Below, one piece after another: positions 10,448 to 22,758 of a stretch of 64,000 nt of DNA; the stretch's first letter is position 1; the number at the start of each line of letters is the position of its first letter. The notes beneath the pieces are model-generated. The model ran no database searches. It was not told where the DNA came from and saw only the letters and a list, made by a program, of their open reading frames with translations. Source of the DNA: Eunapius fragilis (taxonomy: Eukaryota; Porifera; Demospongiae; Spongillida; Spongillidae); contig OY811974.1 of NCBI GenBank assembly GCA_963681505.1, positions 9,304,547 to 9,368,546 on the forward strand, read 5' to 3'. Position numbers and translations under genes: made by a program.

Positions 10448-10956
10448 TTCTTTCGGCCTATTGGAGGGTTCCGTAAACTTTCTGCCGCGGCATCGAACCA
10501 GGAGCGTCGACTGACGGGGGCAGAAAGAGACACTGGGAGTCAATTATCCCTAGGCTGGGATCAATGACCGGTAGTCATTAAAAAACGGCATTCACTCAGA
10601 CTGGCACCAGGGACGCCCGTATTATTCACGTACATGTACGTTACACCTATGTGGCTGACGAAATGTAATTTGATAATAACCGTACTATATCCCTACTATC
10701 TTTACAGCCACCCGTGTCGTTATAACCACAACCGCAAAAACAAGCTGTATATTAAAAAAAAAAGCTAAACTGATCAGCAAAAATGCTAGCACAATTCTTG
10801 TAGTTCAAATCTGAGGAAGGTTGGGGCTGAATTGATCACCGCATTCACTGTAGCAATCCTCTCCATGCACTTACGCGTAATAGCAGCATCTTTCAGCCAT
10901 ATATCCGGGCCGGCCTATACATACCCAATATGACTGACATTATTATCAGCAGTTGC
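10448..10956. other. no recognised feature
   Basis: After the dynein homology stops there is mixed-composition sequence without ORFs or repeats that I can identify. No poly(A) tract marks the end of the pseudogene. Confidence 0.4.
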
Positions 10957-11090
10957 ACTTACGCTGGTCTCTACTCAACATCCACTGGACAACACAGGAT
11001 ATTATAATTTTATGTAAAAACGATTCAGTGCCAGTACCTGTAGTTTCATCGAGCTGAATATGATGCATACATGATAAGACACAGCCACTT

Positions 11091-11243
11091 AAGGCGTTTC
11101 TTCACTAGCAAAGGCAAACCGGATCGATCCGCATTGTGGTCAATGAATTTAATCAGTAGTACATTGATCCATATACACTGATTAAATTCATTGACCACAA
11201 TGCGGATCGATCCGGTTTGCCTTTGCTAGTGAAGAAACGCCTT
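11091..11243. repeat. perfect 67-bp inverted repeat with 19-bp loop
   Basis: Arms 11091-11157 and 11177-11243 are exact inverse complements (start AAGGCGTTTCTTCACTAGCA). The arms contain GGATCGATCC. It could be a small foldback element; no clear target duplication was found. Confidence 0.93.
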
Positions 11244-11389
11244 TAGATTCACAGCATAAAGTATATATGTGTGATAATATGTAATGCTTACTTCGGCAAG
11301 CTTCACAGTTGATTTATGGATTTGCTATAACGTTGCCGTGAAACAAGTGACAATGCAGCACATTGCATACATGCATGCATAAAAAACTC

Positions 11390-14170
11390 TTAACCACTCA
11401 CGCGCTACGTGCCGGGACGCACGTGGAAATTTACATGTGTATATAAGAAGTACAGATGTGAATATTTGAAAGGTAGGCAAGTATACGTGCATTAATGCAC
11501 GGTGACTTACGCACTAAAAGATATTTTGGTTTGTGAATATATGAATATAATAATATAAAGCTCGGTGTTCACTTGCGCAAACCAATAACTTACTTGCTAC
11601 ACAAGAATGCAGGCATATACATATGAAGGGGAGATATGGTGACGAGATCCGGTATAGAAGGAACACAATTTCTAGCTGGTATTGATTGACAAACTGTTAC
11701 TTACTCCCTGCAGTCATCATGCATGGCGCGGTCAATAATAGACACCAGGTATTATATCATGCATGCATGACTATAGCTGCAGTATTTATCTCACTTACGT
11801 TCTACGTATATGTTATGTTGTTTTCAAAGTTCGATCAGAACCCGCGTCACGAAATTTAACAAAGCATCAATTATATACATGCAGTAAACATGCACATGCG
11901 AGGTAAACATACATGCTTTGTTCACATGGTTTCACGCAGCGGCCGACGAAAGTTTTTTTTAATAAGATAAGCAAACAATACAAGCACGATATTGCGTGTA
12001 CATGCAGTAGCGACTCATGCACGCATCGCACCTAACGTATCTCAATAATAATAACTTCATCTATATTAGTGTTAGGCTAAGAACACAAACCGTCTTCGGT
12101 ATACGTGAGTCAGTCGCTACTGTATGGTCGCATACGTGCACAATTTTATTTGCATGCACGTACATGGCGGCCTGGAATAATAAAGCATGCAGGCTTTATT
12201 GAGAATGCTTACCGGCTTCTGTATGATGTTATTCGGCATCGGCGTTGTAGCGAAGTTAAGCCGATTTATATAACGAACATTCATACATATAACAAAGTAA
12301 ACGATATGCGGAAACATTCAAAATCTATGGCCAGAGACATGCACGCGAATTAATGCATTCTGTACTTACGTACTAACGTTCAAACGAAGCAGCCAGGTCA
12401 AGAAAATTATCCACGCGACTTATAAATTTTTGACACCTTCATTAATGTGCATTAACTTACTCCCTTATAGATTCAGTTTTTTTTTTTTTTTTAACAATGC
12501 AGAGGTCGAGTTTGTGCGTTCAATTTTAACAGACTGGTAAATCACTGCACTTACGGGCTATATATACATGTGTGCAAGCAAATTTTAAGATATATATATA
12601 TATTTGATCAATCCATGGACCCTCCTTCAGGAGCCACTTACTTTCTAGATTTGATAATATACGATGCCGTGCAGAGAGATTTGAAACTAGAATTACAAGA
12701 GTCAGTGTGCATATAAAACGTACACACTGTTACGTGAATTTATTGACCAATCAAAACGGAAAGTAGTTTAGTGATTGCCGGGCATACATGTATGTATAAC
12801 GGACGTGCACGCACGTGGAAATGTATAAGCACAGATGTGAATAAAGTACACGTGCATGTATGCATGGAGACTTACGCACTTAAAGATATGCAGCGGCATC
12901 GGTTTGTGAATATAATTATGAGTATAAAAGCTAGGTGTTCACTTGCGCAAATCAACAACTTACTTTCTACACAAGTACGCAGGCATACACATGAAGGGGG
13001 AGAAGTACAAGTTTAGCTGGTATTATTGATTGGCAAACTGTTACTTACTCCCTGCAGTTCATCAGCCATGGCGCGGTCAATAATCCAGCAAATGTGCTGT
13101 ATTATACCATGCATGCATGACTGTAATTATATCTCTCTTACGTTCTACGTATATCAAGTAGTGTTAGGTTGTTTTCAAAGTTAGAACCACGCCGCGTCAC
13201 AATAATAAACAAAGGGTCGATTATATACATTGAACACATTCTTGCACGCGAGGTATCGTGCGAAACATACTTTATCCTTTGCTCGCATGGTTTACGGCAG
13301 CGGTCGGCGATAATGTGCTTGCAAAAAATACATGTGCGATATTGCTGAATAATTATAACCACTATATGCATGTACAGTAGCGACTCATGCACGTATCAGG
13401 AAAATCGCATATCTGAAAAAATAATATAACTTCATTTATAAGCAAAAGTGTTCTCAGTCTACTCTATCGATCACTACCGCTTTATGCAGGGTAGGCTATA
13501 AGAACAAACACCGTTTCTCTGATACGTGAGTCAGTTGCTACTGTAACGTTACATTCATGTACAATTTTTTTGTATGCATGTTCTGCTGGTATATTATTGA
13601 TATCGCTTACCGGCTTCAATACGATGTTATTCGTCATCGGCGTTGTGAGCGAGCCGGAAGTCGTAATATATAACGAACCAAATTTATGCATATAACGAAT
13701 AATACATCATGCACGTTCTCCTCCGTATATTAATCTCGTTTACCGGCTTGTTATTCGGCATTAGCGTTGGAAGACGGAAGCCGAAAGTCGTAGTATATAT
13801 TGAACCACAATTATACATATAGCGAATTAAACGATATGCGGAAACATTCAAAATCTATAGCTAGACACGCACACGAATGCATTCTGTACTTACGTACTAA
13901 CGTTCAAACGAAGCAGCCAGGTTAGAAAATTATCCACGCGATTTATAAATTTGTAACACATGTGGATTAACTTACTCCCTTGTAGATACAGTTATTAATT
14001 TTTTTAATACGATGCATGGAACGGTCGAGTTTGTGCGTTTCATTCTAAAAGACTGGTAAATCACTGCACTTACGTTCTACATAGTACGTCGTGCATGCAA
14101 ATTTGAAGAGATATACTCGATCAGTCCATGCACGGTGCCATCGTCATGCACTTACGTTCTAGATTTGATA
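11390..14170. repeat. diverged tandem duplication, ~1.4-1.5 kb period
   Basis: Landmarks recur in order. GTTCACTTGCGCAAA is at about 11567 and 12938. CTGTTACTTACTCCCTGCAG is at about 11693 and 13037. GCTTACCGGCTTC is at about 12206 and 13606, with a third partial copy at 13739. GGAAACATTCAAAATCTAT is at 12311 and 13839, and ACGTTCAAACGAAGCAGCCA at about 12375 and 13900. The second copy has an extra internal ~130-bp duplication at 13606-13800. Confidence 0.85.
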
Positions 14171-15624
14171 CGATGCCAAGGAAAGATTTGCAATCATATA
14201 ATCCGTTACAGCCGGGAGTCAGTGGATATAAAACTTACACACTGTTACGTGAATTCATTACCAAACAAAGTTTTGTGACGTATCAGCGTGCGCATGCTTG
14301 AATCGTTTATTAACTTACGGGCTATCGCATAAAGCCGGTCCACATTAGATGGCAATAGCACTGATGAAATTACGATTCATGTGCACAAAACTGCCACCTA
14401 CCACATTCTGCACGAGTAATAGTCAGGGATGCATGTGTCCAGCGTAGCAGGCATCGAGTGTACAACAGCCGGCAGAATTGCCGCAAACACGTGATCACAA
14501 GATAGTAATTATAATTGTAATCGAAACTCACAATCTTTTCCGCGCGGTATGTCGAATACGTTGATTAAACTGATTCAACCCAGGACGCTATATATATATT
14601 TGATTTACTTACGAGCTATAGGAAATTGTATCATGATATTAATTAAGGCTGACACAGATTCACAACATAAACAATACAAATTGACTTATATAAATTTAAC
14701 GTGCAAGACTTACATTGCTGCAAGTCATACAGAATGCATGCCGATTCCCGATGAAACGGAACAAAATGTCGGCTTAGCACAAAACCAGAATGCATTTGTA
14801 CCTTGCACCTGTCACCAGTTAACATCATGCATGCAAATTAAATATTGTCGGACAATATTGCGCTACATACTAGCTTTTTCTTGGCTTTTGGCTGCAGCTG
14901 ATACCTAAAACATAGTCAATCCCGGCCGGTCACTGATGGCAAAAAAAAGTCACGCGGACAAACTCGAACCTTTTTCAGTTTTGCTGCTTGTACTGAGAAT
15001 ACCAGAAGGACCGTTAACAGGACCAATTCTTTAAGCATTGTGGAGCTCGCTTTGAAGGCCGAGTTGATTGAAGAATAAACAACATGAGAACGCTGAAACC
15101 TAGACCACCTTAAATATTCATTGCATGAAGACGGAAATTGAAACTCAATATATGTAGTACAATTCTCTAGAACTGAAAATTTATAAGGAGAACCACAAGT
15201 AAATGAAGATGCAAACCAAGCTAGTCGTACATTTCCTCCTGCTATGACAGATGGCAGAGCTACAATTCAAATCGATTGACTTGTTGTTTACATCTACATC
15301 ACATGCATAATCACTTACAATGCACCTAAAAGATCACTTCCCTAATCTTTGCTGTGATGTGCATTTGAAAGGTAAATATTTGCGACATGTGCATTTCTGT
15401 ACGATCTCTTTATGAAGCTTATCACTAAGGTGAAAAGGTTCACAAAAATGGCAAAAACAACAGGATCGGAGCTACACGTACACATATAATGCAGTTTGAG
15501 GACTTCATAATAGTCTGGTCGGATCGACTGAAGGCTTGCAGTGTCCTGACTGCAAGAATCCAAAAGGACGTTGACAAATTCCAGGTTAAAAAAAAAATTC
15601 CTCCCCTACCCTCTGCTCAAGTAG

Positions 15625-15793
15625 GTGAAGGGAAAAGTGCTCTCAGCCGATCACTGGCATGAACTGTTTCGTATGCTGGGCCTTTCCAGGGGCACCACCC
15701 GGGAGATGCACTTGTTAGGTGACATCCTATCTCTGTCAATGACAGACACCAAATTGGACAACTCAGGGGGCTTGATGGAGTTACTTACCAGAG
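15625..15793 (+). pseudogene. DYNC2H1-like N-terminal (pre-linker) fragment
   Basis: An open frame reads VLSADHWHELFRMLGLSRGT, then LGDILSLS and DTKLDNSGGLMELLTRA. This resembles the dynein-2 heavy chain segment before the linker, where a W-x-x-(L/M)FR-(L/M)L-x-L-x-RGT motif is followed by an alternating hydrophobic helix ending ELN-x-RA. Homology stops at 15793, where a GGTCCG-rich element begins. The piece lying next in the protein is found on the opposite strand at 25363-25545. I infer a shuffled, non-functional fragment; the chance of misassignment is moderate because it is short. Confidence 0.5.
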
Positions 15794-16241
15794 CTGTCAC
15801 AAAAAGTTTTGGTCCGCCGAAAATTATAGTCCCGGACCAAAATTTTGGGGAAAATTGGTCCGGGCGGACCAATATTATCAGAAAATTTTGGTCCGGGTAT
15901 GTAAAAATTGGTCCGGGCCCTCCATATACGCGTAGAACAGCATATCAAACACAACTCTAAACCCTGAACTCAGCTAGTGGATGAACAGTAGGGTAGTTGC
16001 TTTTCTAAGCTACGAAGGATATGGAACAGTAGGCCGGGTTCTGCGCGCCCCAGGTTAGCGGATTAGCTTCCGGTCGCGATCTGACCAGTCCCCACTTGTT
16101 TTTTTTTTACAACTCATGTACACGTCATGAACAGTAATATTCAGGGCTGCAGACCACCCTGGCCGGATCCCAGCTGCGCAGTTTGTCAGACCAGACGGAC
16201 GGACCAAAATTACCGCGGACCACTTTTCCAGTGACAGAGCC
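15789..16241. mobile_element. candidate small DNA element with GGTCCG-rich imperfect TIRs
   Basis: The left end GAGCTGTCACAAAAAGTTTT followed by GGTCCGCCGAAAATT resembles the inverse complement of the right end (CTCTGTCACTGGAAAAGTGG followed by TCCGCGGTAATTTT). TTGGTCCGGG repeats inside. The TIRs are imperfect and no target duplication was confirmed. Confidence 0.35.
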
Positions 16242-16435
16242 CAGGTGTTGGGGGGGAGGGGGGGGGGGGGGAGGAGGCATACAGCTGTACTGTATAACAG
16301 TGACCTTGCACATCCTTTTGGCATTGGTCTAGGTTTAGGTGTTAGTTATTGACTGAATAATTTTATGCAATATGCTGTTAATTCTGTTGATGAAATATTA
16401 TTATATGTTAATGTTCCATGTTCCATACAGTAGCG

Positions 16436-16864
16436 TACGGTGGCCCGGTAGGTCGCGGGTACGAGCAGCGGTTTGAGAGCAAAAATGAGTACGAGCAACG
16501 GTCTGAGAGCAAAATTGCGTACGGTCCGAGAGCAAAATTGCGTACGGTCCGAGAGCAAAATTGCGTATGGTCCAAGAGCAAAATTGCGTACGGTCTGAGA
16601 GCAAAATTGCGTACGGTCCGAGAGCAAAATTGCGTACGGTCCGAGAGCAAAAACGCGCAGGAGCTGAGAGCAAAAATGCGTACGAGCTGAGAGCAGTTGT
16701 TTACATTGGATTTAGGCATTACGCCATTTGTTTTTTTTTCTTTAAAAAAATGGCTTCCAGATGCATCGTTAGCGTCATCCGTTTGTAACTTTTCCAAGGG
16801 CTGTTAACATCCTGAGGCAGCGCAAGGCAGCTATTATTTAGAGTGTAACTGTGTGTGGGCATGA

Positions 16865-16949
<85 letters not shown>

Positions 16950-18439
16950 TGTGCAATTAATATTCCTTTTACATCGTGATGTGTATCTGTATTTGTTATA
17001 CACAGGTACAGTTAAGAGCAGTCTTGGGAGATTTACCGAAAGCACGGACAGCTGTGGTCTTATCTTATTTACTGTGCACTAAGTCGGCTGGCTGAAGTGT
17101 GCGTGCGTGCGTGTGTGTGTGTGCGTGTGTCTATGCGTGTGTGTGTGTGTGTGTGTGGTTTGTCTGCATCATGCATGTGTATGTTCTAGGCGTTAAAGAA
17201 GGGAAATTTACTTTTAAATCATGCATACTTTCATTTATTGTTTTCTCCCACTATTAATTGGGCCAATAACCCTCAAGATTGAGATAATCAGCTTCAACCC
17301 AGAACTCTTCAACTTGCTGACATGTTGTCCCTCACTCTCTCTCTCATTGCGTTGTTGCAGCTTTGATTGCCTCCCTGTCATTCTCAGGCTTGGGCAGTGC
17401 TGTTAACAGTAGGCGACGGCAGTGTTCAACACCAAGGTCTCCCTCTCCAATGCCATGTCTGCTCTGGACTCTCCCATTCCTCAGAGGGTCTTGTCAGGAA
17501 TGATAATGATATAAGCTCAACATTTCCACATCTCGTTGGAGTCTCCAACAGAGCTTACCTTCTGTCAGTAGCAGTTAGCTCCTCATGCGTCCTCTTGGCT
17601 ACCGGTGGTCCCTTCCCCTTTTGGTGACCAAAAGGGTTGAGAGCAGTATTGGGGTAGAATGGGTACATAGACTAATCGGAAGTATGCAACTCAAGCCACC
17701 ACCAATGGCCATCTGGTACTCATTGGAATCCAGGTACAAACCCATACCAGGGGAAGTGACCACTGGTAGCCAAGAGGAAGCATGAGGAGCTAACTGCTAC
17801 TGACAGAAGGTAAGCTCTGTTGGCTGGGGAGGAAGACTCCAACAAGATGTGGAAATGTTGAGCTTATATCATCATTCCTGACAAGACCCTCTGGGAAATG
17901 GGAGGGTCCAGAGCAGAGATGGCATTGGAGAGGGAGACCTTGGTGTTGAACACTGCCGTCGCCTACTGTTAACAGCACTGCCCAAGCCTGAGAATGACAG
18001 GGAGGCAATCAAAGCTGCAACAACGCAATGAGAGAGAGAGGGACAACATGTCAGCAAGTTGAAGAGTTCTGGGTTGAAGCTGATTATCTCAATCTTGAGT
18101 GTTACAAGATCCTCGGCCCAATCAATAGTGGGACAAAACAGTATGCATGATTTAAAAGTAAAATTTCCCTTCTTTAACGCCTAGAACATACACATGCATG
18201 ATGCAGACAAAACCACACATACACACACATACACACACACACACACACACACTTCAGACAACCGACTTATTGCAAAGTAAATAAGATGAGATCACAGCTT
18301 TCTATATGCGTAATAAGCTCTGACCAGTGTATGACAAATAAAGAGATACACATCACGATGTAAAAGGAATCGCACACACACACACACACACGCACGCACG
18401 CACGCGCGCGCACACACATATACACACGCCCGCACGCAT

Positions 18440-18477
<38 letters not shown>

Positions 18478-18924
18478 ACACACACACACAAGACACTCAT
18501 GCCCACACACAGTTACACTCTAAATAATAGCTGCCTTGCGCTGCCTCAGGATGTTAACAGCCCTTGGAAAAGTTACAAACGGATGACGCTAACAATGCAT
18601 CTGGAAGCCATTTTTTTAAAGAAAAAAAACAAATGGCGTAATGCCTAAATCCAATGTAAACAACTGCTCTCAGCTCGTACGCATTTTTGCTCTCAGCTCC
18701 TGCGCGTTTTTGCTCTCGGACCATACGCAATTTTGCTCTCGGACCGTACGCAATTTTGCTCTCAGACCGTACGCAATTTTGCTCTTGGACCGTACGCAAT
18801 TTTGCTCTCGGACCGTACGCAATTTTGCTCTCGGACCGTACGCAATTTTGCTCTCAGACCGTTGCTCGTACTCATTTTTGCTCTCAAACCGCTGCTCGTA
18901 CCCGCGACCTACCGGGCCACCGTA
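16436..18924. mobile_element. 2.5-kb foldback (FB-like) element with ~1.18-kb inverted arms
   Basis: Arm 16436-17619 is the inverse complement of 17751-18924, with a ~130-bp spacer. Each arm carries, from the outside in, TACGGTGGCCCGGTAGGTCG, a 23-bp minisatellite, a GT/CA run and a unique ~400-bp segment. GTAGCG flanks both ends (16430-16435 and 18925-18930), a 6-bp target duplication. Long TIRs with internal tandem repeats are the architecture of FB elements. No transposase is visible. Confidence 0.85.
16455..16700. repeat. 23-bp minisatellite in the left foldback arm (mirrored at 18660-18895)
   Basis: The unit GCAAAATTGCGTACGGTCCG plus AGA is repeated about ten times. The right arm carries the inverse complement with about one unit difference. 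The ORFs reading ESKIAYGPRAKLRTVREQN are repeat artefacts. Confidence 0.93.
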
Positions 18925-19005
18925 GTAGCGGGATTTGGGACTTAATAATACTGATGACGAGGGTGAAACTATAGTCCGACAACAGCTCAAACTACTCTGG
19001 AGTCC
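18925..19005. other. right flank of foldback element
   Basis: Begins with the GTAGCG target duplication. No feature is recognised before the Gypsy gag fragment. Confidence 0.4.
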
Positions 19006-19009
19006 GAAG

Positions 19010-19220
19010 AAGGTATGGCAATTGACAGAGGGATAGCCGAGTTCGACGCATTAAGGATCCGTTCCTGCAGCCAACTGAAAACGTTGCAACATTCCTTTTG
19101 GAATTACGGCGATTGGCTACAAAATGCGACGTTAGGAACAGCCCAGCTTGGAGGACATGCTGCCCGATTGGATTGTTATCGGAGTGAATGACTCCAACAT
19201 TCAGGTCTGCTATGCCAGTC
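19010..19220 (+). pseudogene. Ty3/Gypsy gag fragment
   Basis: In the plus direction the sequence reads TENVATFLLELRRLATKCD, then a broken segment corresponding to the conserved FG-x-LE-x-LRD block, then MTPTFRSAMP. This is the capsid C-terminal region of Ty3/Gypsy gag as seen in many invertebrate elements. It is frameshifted and isolated. The related gag piece at 22150-22500 is on the opposite strand. Confidence 0.5.
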
Positions 19221-19749
19221 GGTGGTCCTGCATGTCTATGTGGTAAGAAACAACGTGGCGGAGTGAAGGAACCCCCCGCTAGCTGCTTCAGACACTAGGC
19301 AACGGCATGCCTGTTTCAAGACGCAGAATGTAGAAAGGACACTGTTATGGACCCGCTTGAGCCGCTTCGCCCCACTAGCAGCGCGCACACCAACAAAGGA
19401 GAACAGGCTAGTCTGAATATACACGCAAACTGGATGTACTCAATTCAACACAATCCTTCGCCCCAACTCTGCACAACCATGGTAAATCCCCCCTCCTCGA
19501 CAACACAGCCTCTCATCAGATAGGTCCTTTTATAGGCCTTGGATCCAGCGCCTGCCAAAGGGTTCACTATCACCCATTCACTGGTCTGACACCCTTTCAT
19601 CAGTCCGCTCTAGCTCCTTAGACTGTACATTCTCTTCCTACGCATACACAGCAAAGGGAAGCCAAGCTCTTAAGAACACCACGGGACACCTCAGAAGCCA
19701 CAAAAGGCTCAAACAGTGACCACAGCTACAGAGATGCATCAACCATTTA
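19221..19749. other. no recognised feature
   Basis: No LTR boundary or ORF that I can defend. It could be degenerate element sequence. Confidence 0.35.
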
Positions 19750-21010
19750 GATTGCTCCATTCAGAACCTGTCTACATTACGCTTGCACCGCTTCATTCCC
19801 ACTTGGAAAAAGGGAAAGTTGGCAATGGAGAAGGGCTCACCAGAATGCTTTTGACTGTGCAAAGGAATTAATGACACCATCAAAAGTACGGACTCAATTC
19901 GACTACGAGCATTCTGGTGAGCCCTTGTCCATTGCCAACCTTTCCCTTTTTCCAAAAGCTAGGGAATGCAAAGATGCATGCACACCTTTTCAACAGGTTT
20001 GGAAGGAATTTTCTGTAATAATTCAGATATCCTAAACAAAATCTCAGCTGTTCATCTTTTGGTGCTGATCTTGGCCATTGTTGTGGAAATTCCATCCTTC
20101 ATAATACAGTGTCCCAGGTATTCTACCTTTGCCTACTAAAATAGAAACTTGCATATTTAACTGCATCCATGCATTACGTTGCCTTTTTCTGACTTCTGCC
20201 AAGTTATTTAAATGGTCCTGCTCAGCCTCTCCAGCTATGAGAATACCATCAATGTAGGCAACCACGTGCTGTACTAAACTCTCAATTGTTCTCTGGAGGA
20301 TTGCAAGTGCTGATGATACACTGAATGGGAGCATATTGTACTTGAACAGCACTGTGTGCATATTGATGGTCAGATATACTGCCTCGACTTGTATCCATTT
20401 GTCAAATCAAGCTTATAGTGAATCCTTGGCCACCTGAGAGTGCTGCAGACTGGTCTTAAATGCGCGGTGCAAGGGATACTCCTCTGTCTTGGCATACTTT
20501 TTGACTATTCACTTATAATCTTCACATATCCTCACTGAACCATTTGACCCAACTCTTCAGCCATCTGCAATGAATGCCAATCAAATCGCTGCATAGACAG
20601 TTAGACTCTGTCTTGTCCAATCATCAGCTTTCAGCCTGGTTCAGGTAATGTAACTCTAGATCCCCACAAGATACAGCCCTTAATTGACTCAACTCCTCTT
20701 TACACTGGCAAGTATATGCCTGAAGCTCCTCAACATGCTTCTCAGACACTGGCAAGTATATGCCTGAAGCTCCTCAACATGCTTCTCAGACAATGTCTGA
20801 GCTATTTCTTGACCTTGGACAAGACAGTGTCCTTGGCAGTCCATTCAGCAATCTGCCTGGAATTCACTGGAGATGACTGCGAATAGTCTCCAGCAACACG
20901 ACTGTCTCCACTGACAATGACACTTCCCAGTAGAGGAAGCCATGCAACTAAAGATTCTGCATTTGCGTAGTACTCCTTTCCTAGATTGTGGGCAATTGTA
21001 TTACTAATAT
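19750..21010 (-). pseudogene. Ty3/Gypsy pol remnant (RT, RNase H and integrase-linker parts)
   Basis: Minus-strand pieces in order are a pre-RT segment (GSNGSVRICEDYK type, ~20520), then RT with YNMLPFSVSSALAILQRTIE and VVAYIDGILIAG (20340-20240). Next is the LGYLNYYRKFLPNL segment at the RT/RNase H junction (~20020), then the WKKGK-W-W block (~19800). The catalytic Y-x-DD box reads YIDG, so the second Asp is lost. A piece at 21010-20810 reads SPVNSRQIAEWTAKDTVLSK, typical of the RNase H/integrase spacer, but lies upstream of the RT and is therefore rearranged. A short inverted duplication (19803-19855 versus 19908-19960) disrupts the 3' part. Confidence 0.7.
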
Positions 21011-21379
21011 GCACTTCGCTTCAAAGGCCAACGCTACATTTGTGCTGACACCATAGATGGTATAGGCTTGTCATCTGCAAACAAGTGTTTCAGAGTGAAC
21101 AATCGCCCAAATAGGAAAATCTCCACCCCAAAAATGATGGTAACCCCTTCCTTGTCAAGCCAGGAGTAGTTTCCTAGATTGTGGGCAATAGTGTTACTGA
21201 TATGCACTTTGCTTCAAAGGCCAACGTTACATTTGTGCTGACGCCATAGGTGGCATTTGCTTGTCCTCTGCAAACAAGTGTTGTTTTTCTCAGCTGTTCG
21301 TGACGCAAATTCTACTGAGTGTTCACTGTCATCTGAAAACCTACCCACACAGCACCCAACCACTTAATAAGGAGATGCA
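21011..21379. other. Gypsy-related internal sequence with a partial direct repeat
   Basis: CTAGATTGTGGGCAAT-x-GT(G/A)TTACT, then TATGCACTT and CTTCAAAGGCCAACG-TACATTTGTGCTGAC, occurs at 20980-21050 and again at 21172-21250. Two diverged copies of the same pol segment are therefore in tandem. Confidence 0.55.
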
Positions 21380-22500
21380 TTTCAAGCCAGGATCACTTCT
21401 ATTTGGCTGTCAAAGTTAGTGAGTCACGTACTTTTGATGGTGCCATTAGTTCCTTTGCACAGTTGAAAGTATTCTGATCAGCCCTAGTCTATTGCCAACA
21501 GTACCTTTCATTTTTTTCCAAGAGGGAATGCAATGTTACAAGCTTTGTTGACAGGTTTGGAAGTAATAATTCAACAAACCAAGCAAAATCTCAACTGTTC
21601 ATCCTTTGGTGCTGACGCTTCCTTGATGGCTCTGATCTTGGCCATTGTTGGGAAAATTCCATCCATCATAAAATAGTGTCCCAGCTTTGCCTACTAAAAT
21701 AGATATTTCCCACCTTTAACTACAATCCTGCATGTGCTGTGCCTACCCTTTTTAGGATTACTTCCAAGCGTTTCAGATGGTCCTGCTCTGCCACTCCAGT
21801 TATGAGAATACCATCAATGTAGGCAACCCCTGCTGTATTTCTTGAAGTAAACTCTCAATTGCTATCTGGAAGATAGCAGGTGCTGATGGGAGCCCACATT
21901 GATGATGTGATACTGCCTTAACTTGTATCCATTTGTCAATTCAAGGAAGAGTTTAGGAGCACTGGCCTAGCTTCCATGTCCTCTCACTAATTGTCCGTCT
22001 CCATTCATAGACATTTGGATAGAAACAACTATTGGAACAATCTGAATGTGGTTGGTGCATCGTGGCCACTTTATGAGCTACTAGGTGTCCCACGATTGCT
22101 TGTGCTCTTGCTTGGCTTCCTTTTGTTGAGTGTGTCCTTTCTTCCCACAGCCTCTACAACGCATTCACAGAAGCACCGACTGCATGGCACCATTTTATAT
22201 TGATGGCACATCGGATGACGCAGACGTCTGTAAACTCGCTAAACCCTGCTCGGCCGTTTCCAGCGCTTGCAGTCTGCATAGAGCCTTCAGAGCCTTTTGA
22301 AGTGTCTGCTTGGGTTCCGCGAGAATCCGTCTTTGACGTTCACTCTGAATGTTGGAGTTGTTCACTCAGATAATAATCAGATCGCGCAGCATGTCCTCCA
22401 GGCAGTTCCCAAAGTCGAACTTTGTAGCCAATTTCCATAGTTCCTGAAGGTAGCACTACGTTCCTCAGAACACATCAACGTGTTGAGGGCTGGAAGCAGT
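21380..22500 (-). pseudogene. second Ty3/Gypsy copy: gag end plus RT remnant
   Basis: The minus strand from 22500 encodes LEDMLRDLIII, NNSNIQSERQRRILAEPKQT and LETAEQGLASLQTS (gag capsid end). A truncated zinc knuckle follows (CRGCGKKGHTQQK, ~22160), with the last Cys lost. From 21980 to 21390 the nucleotide sequence parallels the RT piece at 20400-19860, including ATGAGAATACCATCAATGTA, the complement of the YIDGIL box. Several deletions and stops are present. This copy preserves gag-then-RT order. Confidence 0.68.
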
Positions 22501-22758
22501 GTGTATAATTACATACCATGTGCAAAATATGGTACCTTAAGCTTTTTCAACCAACGCTTCTGGAGATTACTTCATCTTTTTGTTTAGAATATCTTTACTG
22601 GATGTTTGTGTATTCATGAATTTCAGATTGCACTTACCTCAGTCACTGAAACTGTATAGACCCATGCATTGCAAAAATAACTGCAAATAGTTGTGACATG
22701 TTACATTCGGATTATGGTACTCTAACACTTGTGGCATGGTAGCATATTGATGATATTA

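Larger units (their letters stand above)
10957..15318 (-). other. region with 20 minus-strand GTAAGT (5' splice-site-like) motifs
   Basis: ACTTAC, the complement of the splice-donor consensus GTAAGT, occurs 20 times. Positions are about 10957, 11505, 11588, 11699, 11793, 12363, 12458, 12545, 12636, 12871, 12959, 13043, 13887, 13967, 14066, 14147, 14310, 14606, 14708 and 15313. Roughly one is expected by chance in 4.4 kb. Many share the preceding bases TAGAAC or TAGCCC. I noticed no plus-strand equivalents. Candidate acceptors are less clear and no exon translates convincingly. One 13-bp-context ATG (GCGCCATGGCTGATGAACTG, around 13075) reads MADELQG into a donor. A many-exon gene, a spliced non-coding RNA or amplified exon-intron modules are all possible. 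Confidence 0.5.

Noticed and set aside
14549-14908. 119-codon plus ORF
   Set aside because: No domain, lies opposite the GTAAGT-rich strand, and composition matches surrounding AT-rich DNA.
16408-16797. Overlapping ORFs in the 23-bp repeats (also 18641-18990)
   Set aside because: Repeat artefacts mirrored in both arms of the foldback element.
19400-19750. Possible LTR next to the Gypsy remnants
   Set aside because: No paired direct repeat or TG...CA ends could be matched elsewhere in the window.
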